Positions 46,382 to 54,927 of a stretch of DNA of 64,000 nucleotides are shown here, piece after piece. Within the stretch, counting starts at the first letter, position 1, and each line of letters starts with the position of its first letter. Source of the stretch: Mycobacterium sp. NBC_00419 (GTDB taxonomy: Bacteria; Actinomycetota; Actinomycetes; Mycobacteriales; Mycobacteriaceae); NCBI RefSeq assembly GCF_036023875.1, contig NZ_CP107931.1, forward strand, positions 2,108,001 through 2,172,000. The letters run 5' to 3'. The notes below the pieces were generated by a model. It was not told where the DNA came from, did no database searches, and saw only the letters and a program-made list of their open reading frames with translations. The position numbers were made by a program, and so were the translations under genes.

Positions 46382-46998
46382 TACCTCTCCAGTGGCTTCT
46401 GGGTGATGTAGCGGCCCGCGGCGACCGGTGGCGGCCACAGCGTCGACGGCAGATCCGCGTAGTTGTAGCGGCCCGGCATGTCCATCATGGGGATACCGAT
46501 CCGGTCCAGGAACGGCTTGGGTGCCTTGCCGGACTTGGCGACCGCGATGAAGGTATGGGCGGTCGACCCGAGATCGAACCAGTCGCGCTGCCACTCGATG
46601 CGGATCTTGCCGTCCGTCTTGTCGCGGGCCACGCCGAACCAACTGCCGCCGATGCCGCGGATCTCGTACTCCTTGCCGTCCTCGTCGGGGACACCGGACA
46701 TCTGCCGCCAGAAGCCGACGATCATGGCGTTCTCCTCGTCCATCACGGTCGCCATGTAGTCGTAATGCCAGCCGTCCAGGCCCGACATCTCGGTCCCGAG
46801 CGCCCATTTTCGGATCTCGTCACGACCGATGGCCATGAAGTGTTCGTCGGGGGTGAACATCCAGCCGTAGGTGGCGTCTTCGAGGTAGAGGTCAGCCATG
46901 CCGCCCCAGTCACCGGCCCGCTCGGCTTCCCGGTTGGCCTCCAGCCACTCCGCCCAGAAACCCTTGATCTCGGCCCGGGTGAACGTCTCGCTCATCAT
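46381..46998 (-). CDS. SnoaL/NTF2-like protein, paralogue of the cyp51-operon protein
   Basis: 205 residues from ATG (or the next ATG) after AAAGGAAG. Shares with the protein at 35466 the blocks WLEANRxAExxGDW, ADLYLEDATYGW, GLDGWxYxY, VGFWxQ, IGGSWF and EWQRDxFD, about the same order and spacing. Longer C-terminal tail (DMPGRYNYADLPSTLWPPP). Both paralogues sit beside SDR and redox genes. Function unknown. Confidence 0.8.
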   Translation of the reverse strand: MMSETFTRAEIKGFWAEWLEANREAERAGDWGGMADLYLEDATYGWMFTPDEHFMAIGRDEIRKWALGTEMSGLDGWHYDYMATVMDEENAMIVGFWRQMSGVPDEDGKEYEIRGIGGSWFGVARDKTDGKIRIEWQRDWFDLGSTAHTFIAVAKSGKAPKPFLDRIGIPMMDMPGRYNYADLPSTLWPPPVAAGRYITQKPLER

Positions 46999-47038
46999 CT
47001 TCCTTTCATCTGCGGAAACTGTTGATATTCAGTTGTTT

Positions 47039-48397
47039 TTAGTACTGCCGGTATCGGCGCTGGACATGTTCGGCACGAATGCGAATCTGTTCGCGGCGCT
47101 CATCGGGTGACACCCGCGGGGTCGACGCGGGTAGGTGCTCGCCGAGTTCGCCGAACGGCAGCTTGTGCACCGCTACCGCCGGAAGTCGTTGCGTGGGAGC
47201 GGGATAAGTCCAGCGCATGGTCATGAAGCCGATCGGCAGCCCGGTGGTGTCCAGCCAGTTGGGCACACCGGGGTCGCGGTGGGCGACGACGTAGCGATAG
47301 TGACCGTCCTGGTCGCGGCGGGCCTGAACGCCGTTGAGACTGCTGACGTGGTTGGCGTAGTCGTGCGATTCGCCCCAGAGGTTGGCAAGGTGAAAACCCA
47401 TGTAGGCCGGTGGCTCGAACACCTCGGTGTCCACGAGCAGTACCTCGTCGGGCCCCAGGTCGTACATGCCGCCGGAGTAGACGTTGGTGCTCTGCCCGCC
47501 TCCGGTGGCCAGCGACGCCCCGGCTGGCGCGTTGAAATCGTTGCGCGGCATGAACGTCTGGCCGTCACCGTTGCTGTCGCCGTGCGCCTCCAACACCACG
47601 TCGTAGAACGTGTTCCAGAACCTGGTCTGGTTGTCGACGATCTCACCGACGCGGCGCAGAGCGTTCGCCGCTGTCGTGGCATCCAGTGCCGGCGGGTGCG
47701 CGCCGATCTTGTCGAGGCGCGCGATCAAAAGTTCGGGGGCCTGCTCGCGCTCCCAATCGTGATACAGCGCTCGCGCAGTGACGAATTCCGCGTGGAAGGT
47801 CTTGCCGCTGCGCTGGGACACACGTCGGGTGGAGATGAAATTGCCAGTGAAGTCCACCGGCCGCTCGGGAGCCAGGATGATCTCGAACCGGCCGTCCTCC
47901 CCGACCGCCAACTCAGCGGAGTCCAGCTTGCCGGTGTTGCCCCGAACGCCCGGCTGCAACTCGGCCAGGTCGCCGCTGTCACCGGCGTAACCGGTATGGG
48001 CTTCGACGATGAGGTATTGCGGCGCAATGGGACCCGACGGCGCCGACGGCCCGCCACCCCAGTGGCGGCTGTCGGCCACCCGGCCGGTGATCCGGTAGGT
48101 GAAGCGGCCGTCGATGGGGGCCGAGAGGTACATCGCGTCGGCGTTGTCGATGGTGGCCTTGTCCAGCACCTGGATACTGCGGCGGAAGTAGGGGAACTCG
48201 GGGTCACCGAAGAACGCCCGCTCGACCGCCGAGTGCACGAAGCCGAGCAGGTAGCGGTACCCCTCGGCCAGATCGCGCGGCCCGGACTGCGGCGGGGCAT
48301 GCAACTCCGGCGCCTCGAGGGCATCCCGGGCCCGGCCCAGCCGTTCGATCATGTCATCCCATGCCGCACGCAACTCCCCCGACGGATCAGCCGACAC
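47039..48397 (-). CDS. DUF1214-like protein
   Basis: 452 residues. Start is the GTG preceded by GGGAGG with 6-nt spacing; it lies inside the sulfotransferase gene by 11 nt. C-terminal part (WNTFYDVVLEAHGD, NDFNAPAG, LATGGGQSTNVYSG, FHLANLWGESHDYANHVSSLNG) resembles DUF1214-type proteins. N-terminal third is helical (RDLAEGYRYLLGFVHSAVERAFF). No signal peptide. Unknown activity; operon with sulfotransferase suggests modification of a small molecule or lipid. Confidence 0.7.
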   Translation of the reverse strand: MSADPSGELRAAWDDMIERLGRARDALEAPELHAPPQSGPRDLAEGYRYLLGFVHSAVERAFFGDPEFPYFRRSIQVLDKATIDNADAMYLSAPIDGRFTYRITGRVADSRHWGGGPSAPSGPIAPQYLIVEAHTGYAGDSGDLAELQPGVRGNTGKLDSAELAVGEDGRFEIILAPERPVDFTGNFISTRRVSQRSGKTFHAEFVTARALYHDWEREQAPELLIARLDKIGAHPPALDATTAANALRRVGEIVDNQTRFWNTFYDVVLEAHGDSNGDGQTFMPRNDFNAPAGASLATGGGQSTNVYSGGMYDLGPDEVLLVDTEVFEPPAYMGFHLANLWGESHDYANHVSSLNGVQARRDQDGHYRYVVAHRDPGVPNWLDTTGLPIGFMTMRWTYPAPTQRLPAVAVHKLPFGELGEHLPASTPRVSPDERREQIRIRAEHVQRRYRQY

Positions 48398-49529
48398 GGT
48401 CTGCCTCCCAACCGAACCGATCAAACAGCGGTGCCAGGCGGGTCCGGATCCCGTCGGCTTGGAGTCCGAATTCCTCGAGGCTGTAGGTGTGCCCCGACCG
48501 GTACTCGCGGCCCTTCTCGTTGGCCAGCGCCCTGGCCTGCTCGGGCACCATGTCGAGTCCGATCTCGTCGTACAGCCGCCGCATCGTTGCGGCGGGATCG
48601 GTCACTAGATCGGCGTAGTTCAGGATCACACTGGGCACCTCCGGATGAGCGTCCAGGACGTCCAGCGGATGTTGGTAGTAGTGATAGGACGACTCGACGA
48701 ACGACGCGAACGACTCCCGCATGTCGGCCTCCGAACGCTTGCGCGCCGACCAGGCGAACTGCATGAGCTTGAGGAAGCTGGGAATCGTCTCGTACGGATT
48801 ACGCACCGGAACCACGAATCTGGCGTCCGGGAAGGTGTCGATGAGGCTCTGCACCCTGCCGCAGTGAATCGGCGCCTTCGACAGGTGAATGACGTCAGGG
48901 CCGTTGAGGACCAGTTGACGGCGCACACACTCCCGGTAGAACTGCAGGGCCCGCCGGCGCTTGCGGTCGGGCCAGCGGTCGTCGACGTAGTAGAAGTCCA
49001 GATGCTGGGCTTGCGGATACTGCAACACCCAGAATCCCGAGGCGCACGACGTCGTCAGCAGGAATTCGTCCTCCTCCGGGGCGAACAACCCGGACTCGTG
49101 GACGGTGTTGCTCTTGGCGAACATCCGCGCATCGACGATGTCGAGGCGCTTGCGCAGGTGACCGCCGAGACGCCGATCCCACTGCAGGACGGCCCGCAGC
49201 ACCTTCTTCTCGATGAGCGAGGGAAAGAACATCTCCCACAACAGCACGTAGGAGAAGCGGGGGTCGTTGGCCATCATCCGGTGCAGATAAGTGGTGCCGC
49301 TTCGGGCGTGACCCACCACGAAGACGGGTGTGCGAATCTCGCTGCGGCGCAGAGCCGGAAAGACGATCGGGTCGAGCGCGAACGTCACCGTGTGCAGCAC
49401 CGCCAGCGCCGGTACGACGAGGCACAGCGTGCGGTACTGCTTACGACGACGCCCGGCGTCGGGTTCCTCGCGGATCAGCCGGACCAGCGTCCACCAGCTG
49501 CGCCAGTCGAAATAGAAGACGTTCTTCAT
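48387..49529 (-). CDS. Sulfotransferase-family protein
   Basis: 380 residues. The PAPS 5'-phosphosulfate loop is VFVVGHARSGTTYLHRMMA (about residues 68-88); the 3'-phosphate motif region is RFVVPVRNPYETIPSFLK. Start ATG has GAGGG 5 nt upstream; a TTG 12 nt earlier overlaps the previous stop. Such enzymes put sulfate on lipids, glycolipids or sterols; the acceptor is unknown. Mycobacteria have several (Stf-type). Confidence 0.85.
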   Translation of the reverse strand: MKNVFYFDWRSWWTLVRLIREEPDAGRRRKQYRTLCLVVPALAVLHTVTFALDPIVFPALRRSEIRTPVFVVGHARSGTTYLHRMMANDPRFSYVLLWEMFFPSLIEKKVLRAVLQWDRRLGGHLRKRLDIVDARMFAKSNTVHESGLFAPEEDEFLLTTSCASGFWVLQYPQAQHLDFYYVDDRWPDRKRRRALQFYRECVRRQLVLNGPDVIHLSKAPIHCGRVQSLIDTFPDARFVVPVRNPYETIPSFLKLMQFAWSARKRSEADMRESFASFVESSYHYYQHPLDVLDAHPEVPSVILNYADLVTDPAATMRRLYDEIGLDMVPEQARALANEKGREYRSGHTYSLEEFGLQADGIRTRLAPLFDRFGWEADRVG

Positions 49530-49537
49530 GACGTCCC

Positions 49538-50431
49538 TCAAGAGCGGACCTTGCTGATGACCTCGTCAGCGAATCGTCGCAACCGGGCCAGCTTGTCCTC
49601 CAGCGGTTGCCGATCCTCACCCGTGATGTAGGGGTTGCGGAAGCCGACGATGACGTCGGTGACACCCATGTCCGCCAGCCGCTTGCACCCGTCGACGGTG
49701 CGGCCGTCGGGGCTGGCTGCGTGAATCTCGAAGGGCTCGTGAGATTTTCCCGCCTCGGCCCGATAGGCCTGCAGTTTGCCCAGGATCGCCGCCAGGACGT
49801 CGTTGGGGCCGCCTGCGTGCATCCATCCGTTGGCCTTGGTGGCGGCCCGGCGCAGCGCGGCGTCGGAATGACCACCGATCAGCAATGGGATCGGGGTGGT
49901 CGGCACCGGGCAGACCTTCATCGATGGGACGTCATAGAACCGGCCGTGGTGGGAGAAGAACGCCCCGGACTCCAGCCCGCGGAAGACCTCGATCGCCTCG
50001 TCGAGCCGGGCGCCCTTATGGGCCGGGTCGACACCGGCCATCAGATAGTCGTCGGGGTAGGGGCTGCTGCCGATGCCGATGCCCAAGCCCAGTCGGTTGC
50101 CGGTCAGTGCGGCGACCGAGAACGCCTCCTTTGCGGCGAGTACCGGGGAGCGCACCGGGAACTTCACCACGAAGGTGTTGAACCTGATGCGTTCGGTGAG
50201 CGCGCCCAGATAGCCCGCGAGCACGAAGGGTTCGATGAACTCCTTGCCTTCGAGGAAGCTGCGGTCGCCGTCAGCCGTGTAGGGGTAGACCGCGTCGGAC
50301 CGCTCGGGGTAGCCGATCGAGTCCGGGATCGCGAATCCGTCATAGCCGGCCGCCTCGGCCGCTACCGCGAGTCGCGGCAGGTATTCCGTCCGCGTCATCG
50401 AATCCGAGAAGGTGAAGCGCATCAAACCCAC
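49538..50431 (-). CDS. LLM-class F420-dependent oxidoreductase
   Basis: 297 residues. Luciferase-like TIM-barrel: RFTFSDSMTRTEYLPRLAVAAEAAGYDGFAIPDS, then GRLGLGIGIGSSPY and CPVPTTPIPLLIGGHS. These enzymes use reduced F420 for hydride transfer in mycobacteria. GTG 50431 or ATG 50422 may start it. First gene of the minus operon that runs to the SDR. Confidence 0.88.
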   Translation of the reverse strand: MGLMRFTFSDSMTRTEYLPRLAVAAEAAGYDGFAIPDSIGYPERSDAVYPYTADGDRSFLEGKEFIEPFVLAGYLGALTERIRFNTFVVKFPVRSPVLAAKEAFSVAALTGNRLGLGIGIGSSPYPDDYLMAGVDPAHKGARLDEAIEVFRGLESGAFFSHHGRFYDVPSMKVCPVPTTPIPLLIGGHSDAALRRAATKANGWMHAGGPNDVLAAILGKLQAYRAEAGKSHEPFEIHAASPDGRTVDGCKRLADMGVTDVIVGFRNPYITGEDRQPLEDKLARLRRFADEVISKVRS

Positions 50432-50849
50432 TTGTCTACGTCGACGTGTGCCACGATGCGTTTTCCGGACACTTGTTCAGATTAGCGGTGTCCCACGAGC
50501 TGGGCAAGGGTCCTATCCCGACGCAATGACGAACCGGCAGGAGCATGAATCCGCACAGATGTCCGGCTCGGCACGCACCGCTTTGCCGACCACCTCGGTG
50601 GCCTGCAGTTGGCCGTTGGATGAACACCTCGTCGCTGCCCTGACGCACCGGCGGCCACGCCCAGACAATGGCTCTTGTGAGCACCGGTCTGGTCATGGGC
50701 ATTACCGCCGTAGTAATGGCGGCCGCCCTCATCGGGCTGCGTTAGCCACCGTTATCGCAGTCTTGGTCAGGTTTGCTGGCTCGGCACCCTAAAATCAACG
50801 CCACCGCAGATATCGGTCTGCGCGGATTCGGGGGAAGGCGGGTACTGCG
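50432..50849. other. 418-bp intergenic region with one candidate micro-ORF
   Basis: Divergent region between the F420 oxidoreductase and the secreted zincin. Longer open frames on both strands lack start signals and typical composition. A 25-codon hydrophobic ORF is listed separately. Confidence 0.5.
50668..50745 (+). CDS. Candidate 25-residue hydrophobic micro-protein
   Basis: ATG-initiated frame reading MALVSTGLVMGITAVVMAAA and LIGLR, a single membrane-like helix with a terminal Arg. No clear Shine-Dalgarno site. It stands alone, 105 nt before the secreted zincin gene. Coding is possible but unproven. Confidence 0.3.
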   Translation: MALVSTGLVMGITAVVMAAALIGLR

Positions 50850-52628
50850 ATGTCGACACCCCGGGTCAGCGCGCGATTCGGCGCAGCTGCGTTCGTCGTT
50901 GGTTTGTCACTGGCCGGGCCCCAGTCCCTGGGCATCGCCTGGGCCGACGGACCCGACCAAGGTTCCAGCTCCGCCTCGGACGCACCGGCGAAGTCCGGTA
51001 CCGCGTCGACCGGCCGGTCGGCACGATCGGCCCACACCGGTATAGCGACGTCGCCGAGCGGGGCGGCGAGCACCGCGGCGGCCGGCTCCGGCAGCGCCCA
51101 GTCGGCACGCACCACCTCGACGACCGTCAGCGCCCGCACCGTGGTCGGCAGCCTGCCGGCCACCGGCCACACCCGCCGCACGCCGGTCACCGTCACGGCC
51201 GTCACCGACCCCACGGCGGACCTGCAATCCGTGGTGACCCGTTTGAGCACCGCACCGGACAGTTCCACGAGCGTCGTCACGATCTCCTCGACTCCGACAG
51301 CCGCCGTCGTCGCCGCAACTCCGGACGACATCAATGCCCTGCGGGTGCCGGCCGCCGACGCATCGGCGTCGGCGATCACCGACGTCTTCACGAATCTGCT
51401 GAACTCGGTGGGCTCCTTCTTCGAGGGCATCGGACTCCTGGTGCGTCGCACATTCTTCAACCAGGCACCGACCGTCGCACCGGTGCAGACCACCGGCCAG
51501 AGCAGTGGAGTGATCAGCGGCAGCCTCAACGCGGTCGATCCCGAGGGCGACCCGATCGTCTACAGCGTGACCCAGAATCCCCACTACGGCAGCGTGACAG
51601 TCGATTCCGCAGGCAACTACACCTACACGCCGGGCAGCGGATTCGACGGGGTCGACGCTTTCACCATTGCAGCCGCCGACACTGGTCTTCACATCAACCT
51701 GCTGGACCCGCTGCGGTCGGCGAGCACGGGCGCTCTGGTCTCGGTGACGCAGAATGACACCGCAATCCGGGTGGCCTTCAACTTCATCTTCGGCTCAGGT
51801 GCGCAGTACTGGTCCAGTGCCGCCCGCGCAGCACTGCAGTCGACGGCGATCTACCTGTCGTCCTACATCAACGCCCCGGCGGCGGTGACCATCACCTACG
51901 ACGTCACCGGTGAGTATTCGTTCTTCACCTCGACGCTGGCGTCGGCGGGAAGCGACCTCGTCTCTACCGATCCCGGCTTCTACAACACCGTGGTGCAGAA
52001 GAAGATCCAGACCGGCGTAGACAGCAACGGCGCGGCCGCCGACGGCCAGATCACCTGGAACTTCAAGTACTCCTGGGCCTTTGGCGATTCGGTGGCCGCC
52101 GGCCAGTACGACTTCCAGTCCACCGCGTTGCACGAACTGGTGCACACCCTGGGGTTCCTGTCTGTCATCGACAGCGCCGGCAACAACACCGGCAACAACT
52201 GGACCACCTTCGACGGCTTCGTGGTGACATCGACCGGCACGCACCCGATCAACGGCAGCTACAACTGGCTCTCGAGCTACGACTCCAACTTGACCGGCGG
52301 CGGCCTGGGCCTGTACTTCGGCGGCACGAACGCGATGGCCGCCAACAACGGCCATCCGGTGCCCCTGTTCACCCCCAACCCGTGGCAATCAGGTAGCTCG
52401 ATGTCGCATCTGGACGACACGAAGTTCACCGGCTCGAACGCCAAACTGATGAACGCCTCGACCGACACGGGCCTCGGCGTCCGGACGTTGAGCGCCATCG
52501 AGATCGGCATTCTCAAGGACCTCGGCTACGACGCGTCCGTTCCGCCCCAGAACGTGGCGCTGTTCGTCATCGGTTTCGTGTTCATCCGGCGCCGCAAGCG
52601 CGTCGACAGCCTCGTCTCGCAGTCCTGA
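50850..52628 (+). CDS. Secreted zincin-type metalloprotease-like protein with C-terminal anchor
   Basis: 592 residues. Signal peptide to about residue 33 (GIAWADG); Ser/Thr/Ala-rich low-complexity region to about 150; a cadherin-like/VCBS domain near 220-270 (VDPEGDPIVYSVTQNPHYGS ... FDGVDAFTI); then a large domain with HELVHTLGFLS at residues 428-438, the HExxHxxG zinc site. The end has a hydrophobic segment (VALFVIGFVFI) followed by RRRKR, as in C-terminal membrane anchors. Substrate unknown. Its stop overlaps the next start by one base. Confidence 0.8.
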   Translation: MSTPRVSARFGAAAFVVGLSLAGPQSLGIAWADGPDQGSSSASDAPAKSGTASTGRSARSAHTGIATSPSGAASTAAAGSGSAQSARTTSTTVSARTVVGSLPATGHTRRTPVTVTAVTDPTADLQSVVTRLSTAPDSSTSVVTISSTPTAAVVAATPDDINALRVPAADASASAITDVFTNLLNSVGSFFEGIGLLVRRTFFNQAPTVAPVQTTGQSSGVISGSLNAVDPEGDPIVYSVTQNPHYGSVTVDSAGNYTYTPGSGFDGVDAFTIAAADTGLHINLLDPLRSASTGALVSVTQNDTAIRVAFNFIFGSGAQYWSSAARAALQSTAIYLSSYINAPAAVTITYDVTGEYSFFTSTLASAGSDLVSTDPGFYNTVVQKKIQTGVDSNGAAADGQITWNFKYSWAFGDSVAAGQYDFQSTALHELVHTLGFLSVIDSAGNNTGNNWTTFDGFVVTSTGTHPINGSYNWLSSYDSNLTGGGLGLYFGGTNAMAANNGHPVPLFTPNPWQSGSSMSHLDDTKFTGSNAKLMNASTDTGLGVRTLSAIEIGILKDLGYDASVPPQNVALFVIGFVFIRRRKRVDSLVSQS

Positions 52629-53416
52629 TGAGCGGCAGCACCCTGGCCTACGAACGCCGGGACGCGGTCGCCGTCGTGTCCATCGACGCGGCTCCGCACA
52701 ACGCGATGAACCTCGCGTTCATGGACGCATTCGAGCCGCTCGTGACCGACATCGCGGCCGACCCGGGCGTACGTGCTGTCGTCTTGACCGCCGCCGGTGA
52801 GCAGAACTTTTCGGTGGGCATGAACCTCAAGGAACTCGTCGCCAATCTGGGTGATCCCGCCAGGGTCGACGCGATCCTCGACCAGCGCCTGCGTGTGCTG
52901 GCCGCTGTGGAGAACATGGACAAGCCCTGGATCGCAACACTTTTCGGAAACTGTCTCGGCGGCGGTCTGGAACTCCCCCTGGCCTGTCACTTCCGGCTCG
53001 CCGCCGAGGAGGGTGCCCGCATCGGGCTGCCCGAGTTGCACCTCGGTTCGGTGCCGGCGTGGGGTGGGAGCGCACGGCTGGCCCGGCGCATCGGCCGCGA
53101 CCGGGCCGTCGACCTCATTCTGCGCGCCAAGACGCTGACCGGTCCCCAGGCGCTGGCCCTCGGCCTCGTCAACGAGGTCTGGCCCCTCGCGGAACTCAAA
53201 GGCCGCGCCGTCGACCTCGCGCAGGAACTGGCCGCCATGCCGCGCACCGCGGTGGCATCGATTCTTCGCTGCCTGGTGACCGGCGAGGAGAAGACGCTCG
53301 AGGAGTCCTTGCGCGACGAGCGCGCCGCCTTCCACGCCACGCTGGGCACTCCCGATATGGCCGAGGGGTTGCAGGCCTTCCTCGAGAAACGTCCGCCGGT
53401 GTTCAACCGCGGCTGA
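52628..53416 (+). CDS. Enoyl-CoA hydratase/isomerase family protein
   Basis: 262 residues, crotonase fold. Oxyanion-hole segments FSVGMNLKEL and GNCLGGGLELPLACHFRLA, and ARIGLPELHLGSVPAWGGSARLARRIG with the catalytic-Glu region. Start overlaps the zincin stop (TGATG). Function by family: hydration or isomerisation of an enoyl-CoA; no beta-oxidation partner is adjacent. Confidence 0.88.
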   Translation: MSGSTLAYERRDAVAVVSIDAAPHNAMNLAFMDAFEPLVTDIAADPGVRAVVLTAAGEQNFSVGMNLKELVANLGDPARVDAILDQRLRVLAAVENMDKPWIATLFGNCLGGGLELPLACHFRLAAEEGARIGLPELHLGSVPAWGGSARLARRIGRDRAVDLILRAKTLTGPQALALGLVNEVWPLAELKGRAVDLAQELAAMPRTAVASILRCLVTGEEKTLEESLRDERAAFHATLGTPDMAEGLQAFLEKRPPVFNRG

Positions 53417-53530
53417 CTACTCCGTGGGGCTGTTGTTGCTGGGCGGGCAGGACATATCGACATAGACCGTCTGGAACTGCCCGCTGGGCAGCGGGCCCGG
53501 CGGGTGAGTGCCAGACGAGAGGGCGGCGAC
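53417..53530 (-). other. Untranslated stretch with a 37-codon remnant-like frame
   Basis: Between the convergent hydratase and ammonium transporter genes the minus strand reads GTHPPGPLPSGQFQTVYVDM, SCPPSNNSPTE, stop at 53417, in the zone right after the transporter's stop. It has no start codon and looks like the tail of a secreted protein or chance. It contains the hairpin listed next. Confidence 0.35.
53479..53496. terminator. Hairpin GCCCGCTG-GG-CAGCGGGC
   Basis: Perfect 8-bp inverted repeat (53479-53486 / 53489-53496) between convergent genes; a likely bidirectional terminator without U-tract. Confidence 0.6.
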
Positions 53531-54832
53531 TCAGTCCTCGTCAGCGGTGCCGGATCGCGGACGATTGTCGCCGAACAGCGGTCGGCGCAGCGGCTGATGG
53601 CCGTGCACGCCTTCGGCGTAGGCGGTCTCGGCGTGCTGGGTGAAGTCCACGCCGGCCATCTCATCCTCGGGACTGAGCCGAAAGCCCATGATCCGGTCGA
53701 TCAGCTTGGCCAGACCGAAGGACATCGCGAAGGCGTACGCGGCGACGACCACCATCGCCAGCGCCTGTTTGCCCAGTTGCGCCAAGCCGCCGCCGAAGAA
53801 CAGCCCTTCGGGACCGCCCGTCATTACCGCGGTGGCCAGGAAACCGATCAGCAGCACACCGACCACGCCACCGACGAAGTGCACGCCGACCACGTCGAGA
53901 GAGTCGTCATAGCCGAACCGGAACTTCAGCCCGATCGCGAACGAGCAGACGATGCCGGCTGCGACTCCGACCACGGCGGCGCCGAGGGTGTTCACCGTTC
54001 CACAGGACGGGGTGATGGCCACCAGGCCCGCCACGACTCCCGAGGCCGCGCCGAACGTCGTCGGCCTGCCGTCGCGGATCTGCTCAACCGACAACCAGCC
54101 CAGCATCCCGAGACATCCCGCCACCAGCGTGTTGAGGAAGATGGCGGCCGCCGCGCCGTTGGCCGCCAGGGCGGACCCGGCGTTGAAACCGAACCATCCG
54201 AACCACAGCAACCCGACGCCGAGCAAGACGAACGGGAGATTGTGCGGGCGCATTGCGTCGACTTTGAACCCGATGCGCGGGCCGAGTACCAGCGCCAGGG
54301 CCAGCGCCGAGGCCCCGGAGACGATTTCGACCACGAGGCCACCGGCATAGTCGAGGACCCCAAGCTTGAACAACCAGCCGCCGGGGGCCCAGACCCAATG
54401 GGCCACAACCGAATACACCAATACCGCCCAGAGCGGGACGAACACCATCCAGGCGGCGAACCTGGCCCGGTCGGCTATCGCACCGCTGACCAGGGCTGCG
54501 GTGATGATCGCGAAGCTGAGCTGGAATGTGGCGTAGAGCAGCTCAGGGACCGAGCCGTGGACGGTGTCTGGGCCGATCCCGGCCATCCCGATGTGGGAGA
54601 GGTCGCCGATCACGCCGCCGAGGCTGTTGCCGGAGAACGCCAGCGAATAGCCCACGAGCAACCAGGTGACCGTCACCAGTGGGATGGCGATGAAGCTCAT
54701 CATGATCATGTTGAGCACGCCGGTGGTCCGGACCATGCCGCCGTAGAAGATGGCGAGCCCGGGTGTCATCAAGAGAACCAGTGCGGTGCTGGTCAGCAGC
54801 CACGCGGTGGCGGCGGGATCGATCGAATCCAA
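53531..54832 (-). CDS. amt: Ammonium transporter (Amt)
   Basis: 433 residues from a TTG with AAGGAG 6 nt upstream, starting LDSIDPAATAWLL, the normal Amt beginning; the ATG at 54892 would add 20 residues of low complexity. Eleven membrane helices; TPGLAIFYGGMVR, pore His in VVAHWVWAPGG and VGVHFVGGVVG, and FGWFGFNAGSALAANG. Imports ammonium, usually under GlnR control. No glnB/glnK is adjacent, unlike the M. tuberculosis amt operon. A GlnR-like box lies 65 nt upstream. Confidence 0.92.
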   Translation of the reverse strand: MDSIDPAATAWLLTSTALVLLMTPGLAIFYGGMVRTTGVLNMIMMSFIAIPLVTVTWLLVGYSLAFSGNSLGGVIGDLSHIGMAGIGPDTVHGSVPELLYATFQLSFAIITAALVSGAIADRARFAAWMVFVPLWAVLVYSVVAHWVWAPGGWLFKLGVLDYAGGLVVEIVSGASALALALVLGPRIGFKVDAMRPHNLPFVLLGVGLLWFGWFGFNAGSALAANGAAAAIFLNTLVAGCLGMLGWLSVEQIRDGRPTTFGAASGVVAGLVAITPSCGTVNTLGAAVVGVAAGIVCSFAIGLKFRFGYDDSLDVVGVHFVGGVVGVLLIGFLATAVMTGGPEGLFFGGGLAQLGKQALAMVVVAAYAFAMSFGLAKLIDRIMGFRLSPEDEMAGVDFTQHAETAYAEGVHGHQPLRRPLFGDNRPRSGTADED

Positions 54833-54896
54833 GTCCGGCTCCTTCGACGGTCCCGACGAGGATGTCGGCGCGGTGTTTCCAACACGCGGCATTCAT

Positions 54897-54912
54897 GTTT
54901 CTGCCATGTTTC
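54897..54912 (-). promoter_or_regulatory. GlnR-like box GAAAC-N6-GAAAC
   Basis: On the amt strand GAAAC-ATGGCA-GAAAC (54912-54897); a third GAAAC at 54879-54875 is 22 bp on, in phase with the 11-bp repeat. This is the AC-N9-AC pattern of actinobacterial GlnR sites. It supports the downstream TTG start for amt. Confidence 0.6.
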
Positions 54913-54927
54913 AGACCGCGCGGGCGA

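Noticed and set aside
50412..50792. 126-codon plus-strand frame in the intergenic gap
   Set aside because: Arg/His-rich, no ribosome binding site, overlaps a divergent promoter region and no domain is visible.
52530..52628. PEP-CTERM or LPXTG sorting signal at the end of the zincin
   Set aside because: Neither the PEP nor the LPXTG motif is present; only hydrophobic and basic segments remain, so a simple membrane anchor is claimed.
53417..53530. Minus-strand gene between the hydratase and the transporter
   Set aside because: No start codon after the transporter stop; kept only as a noncoding remark.
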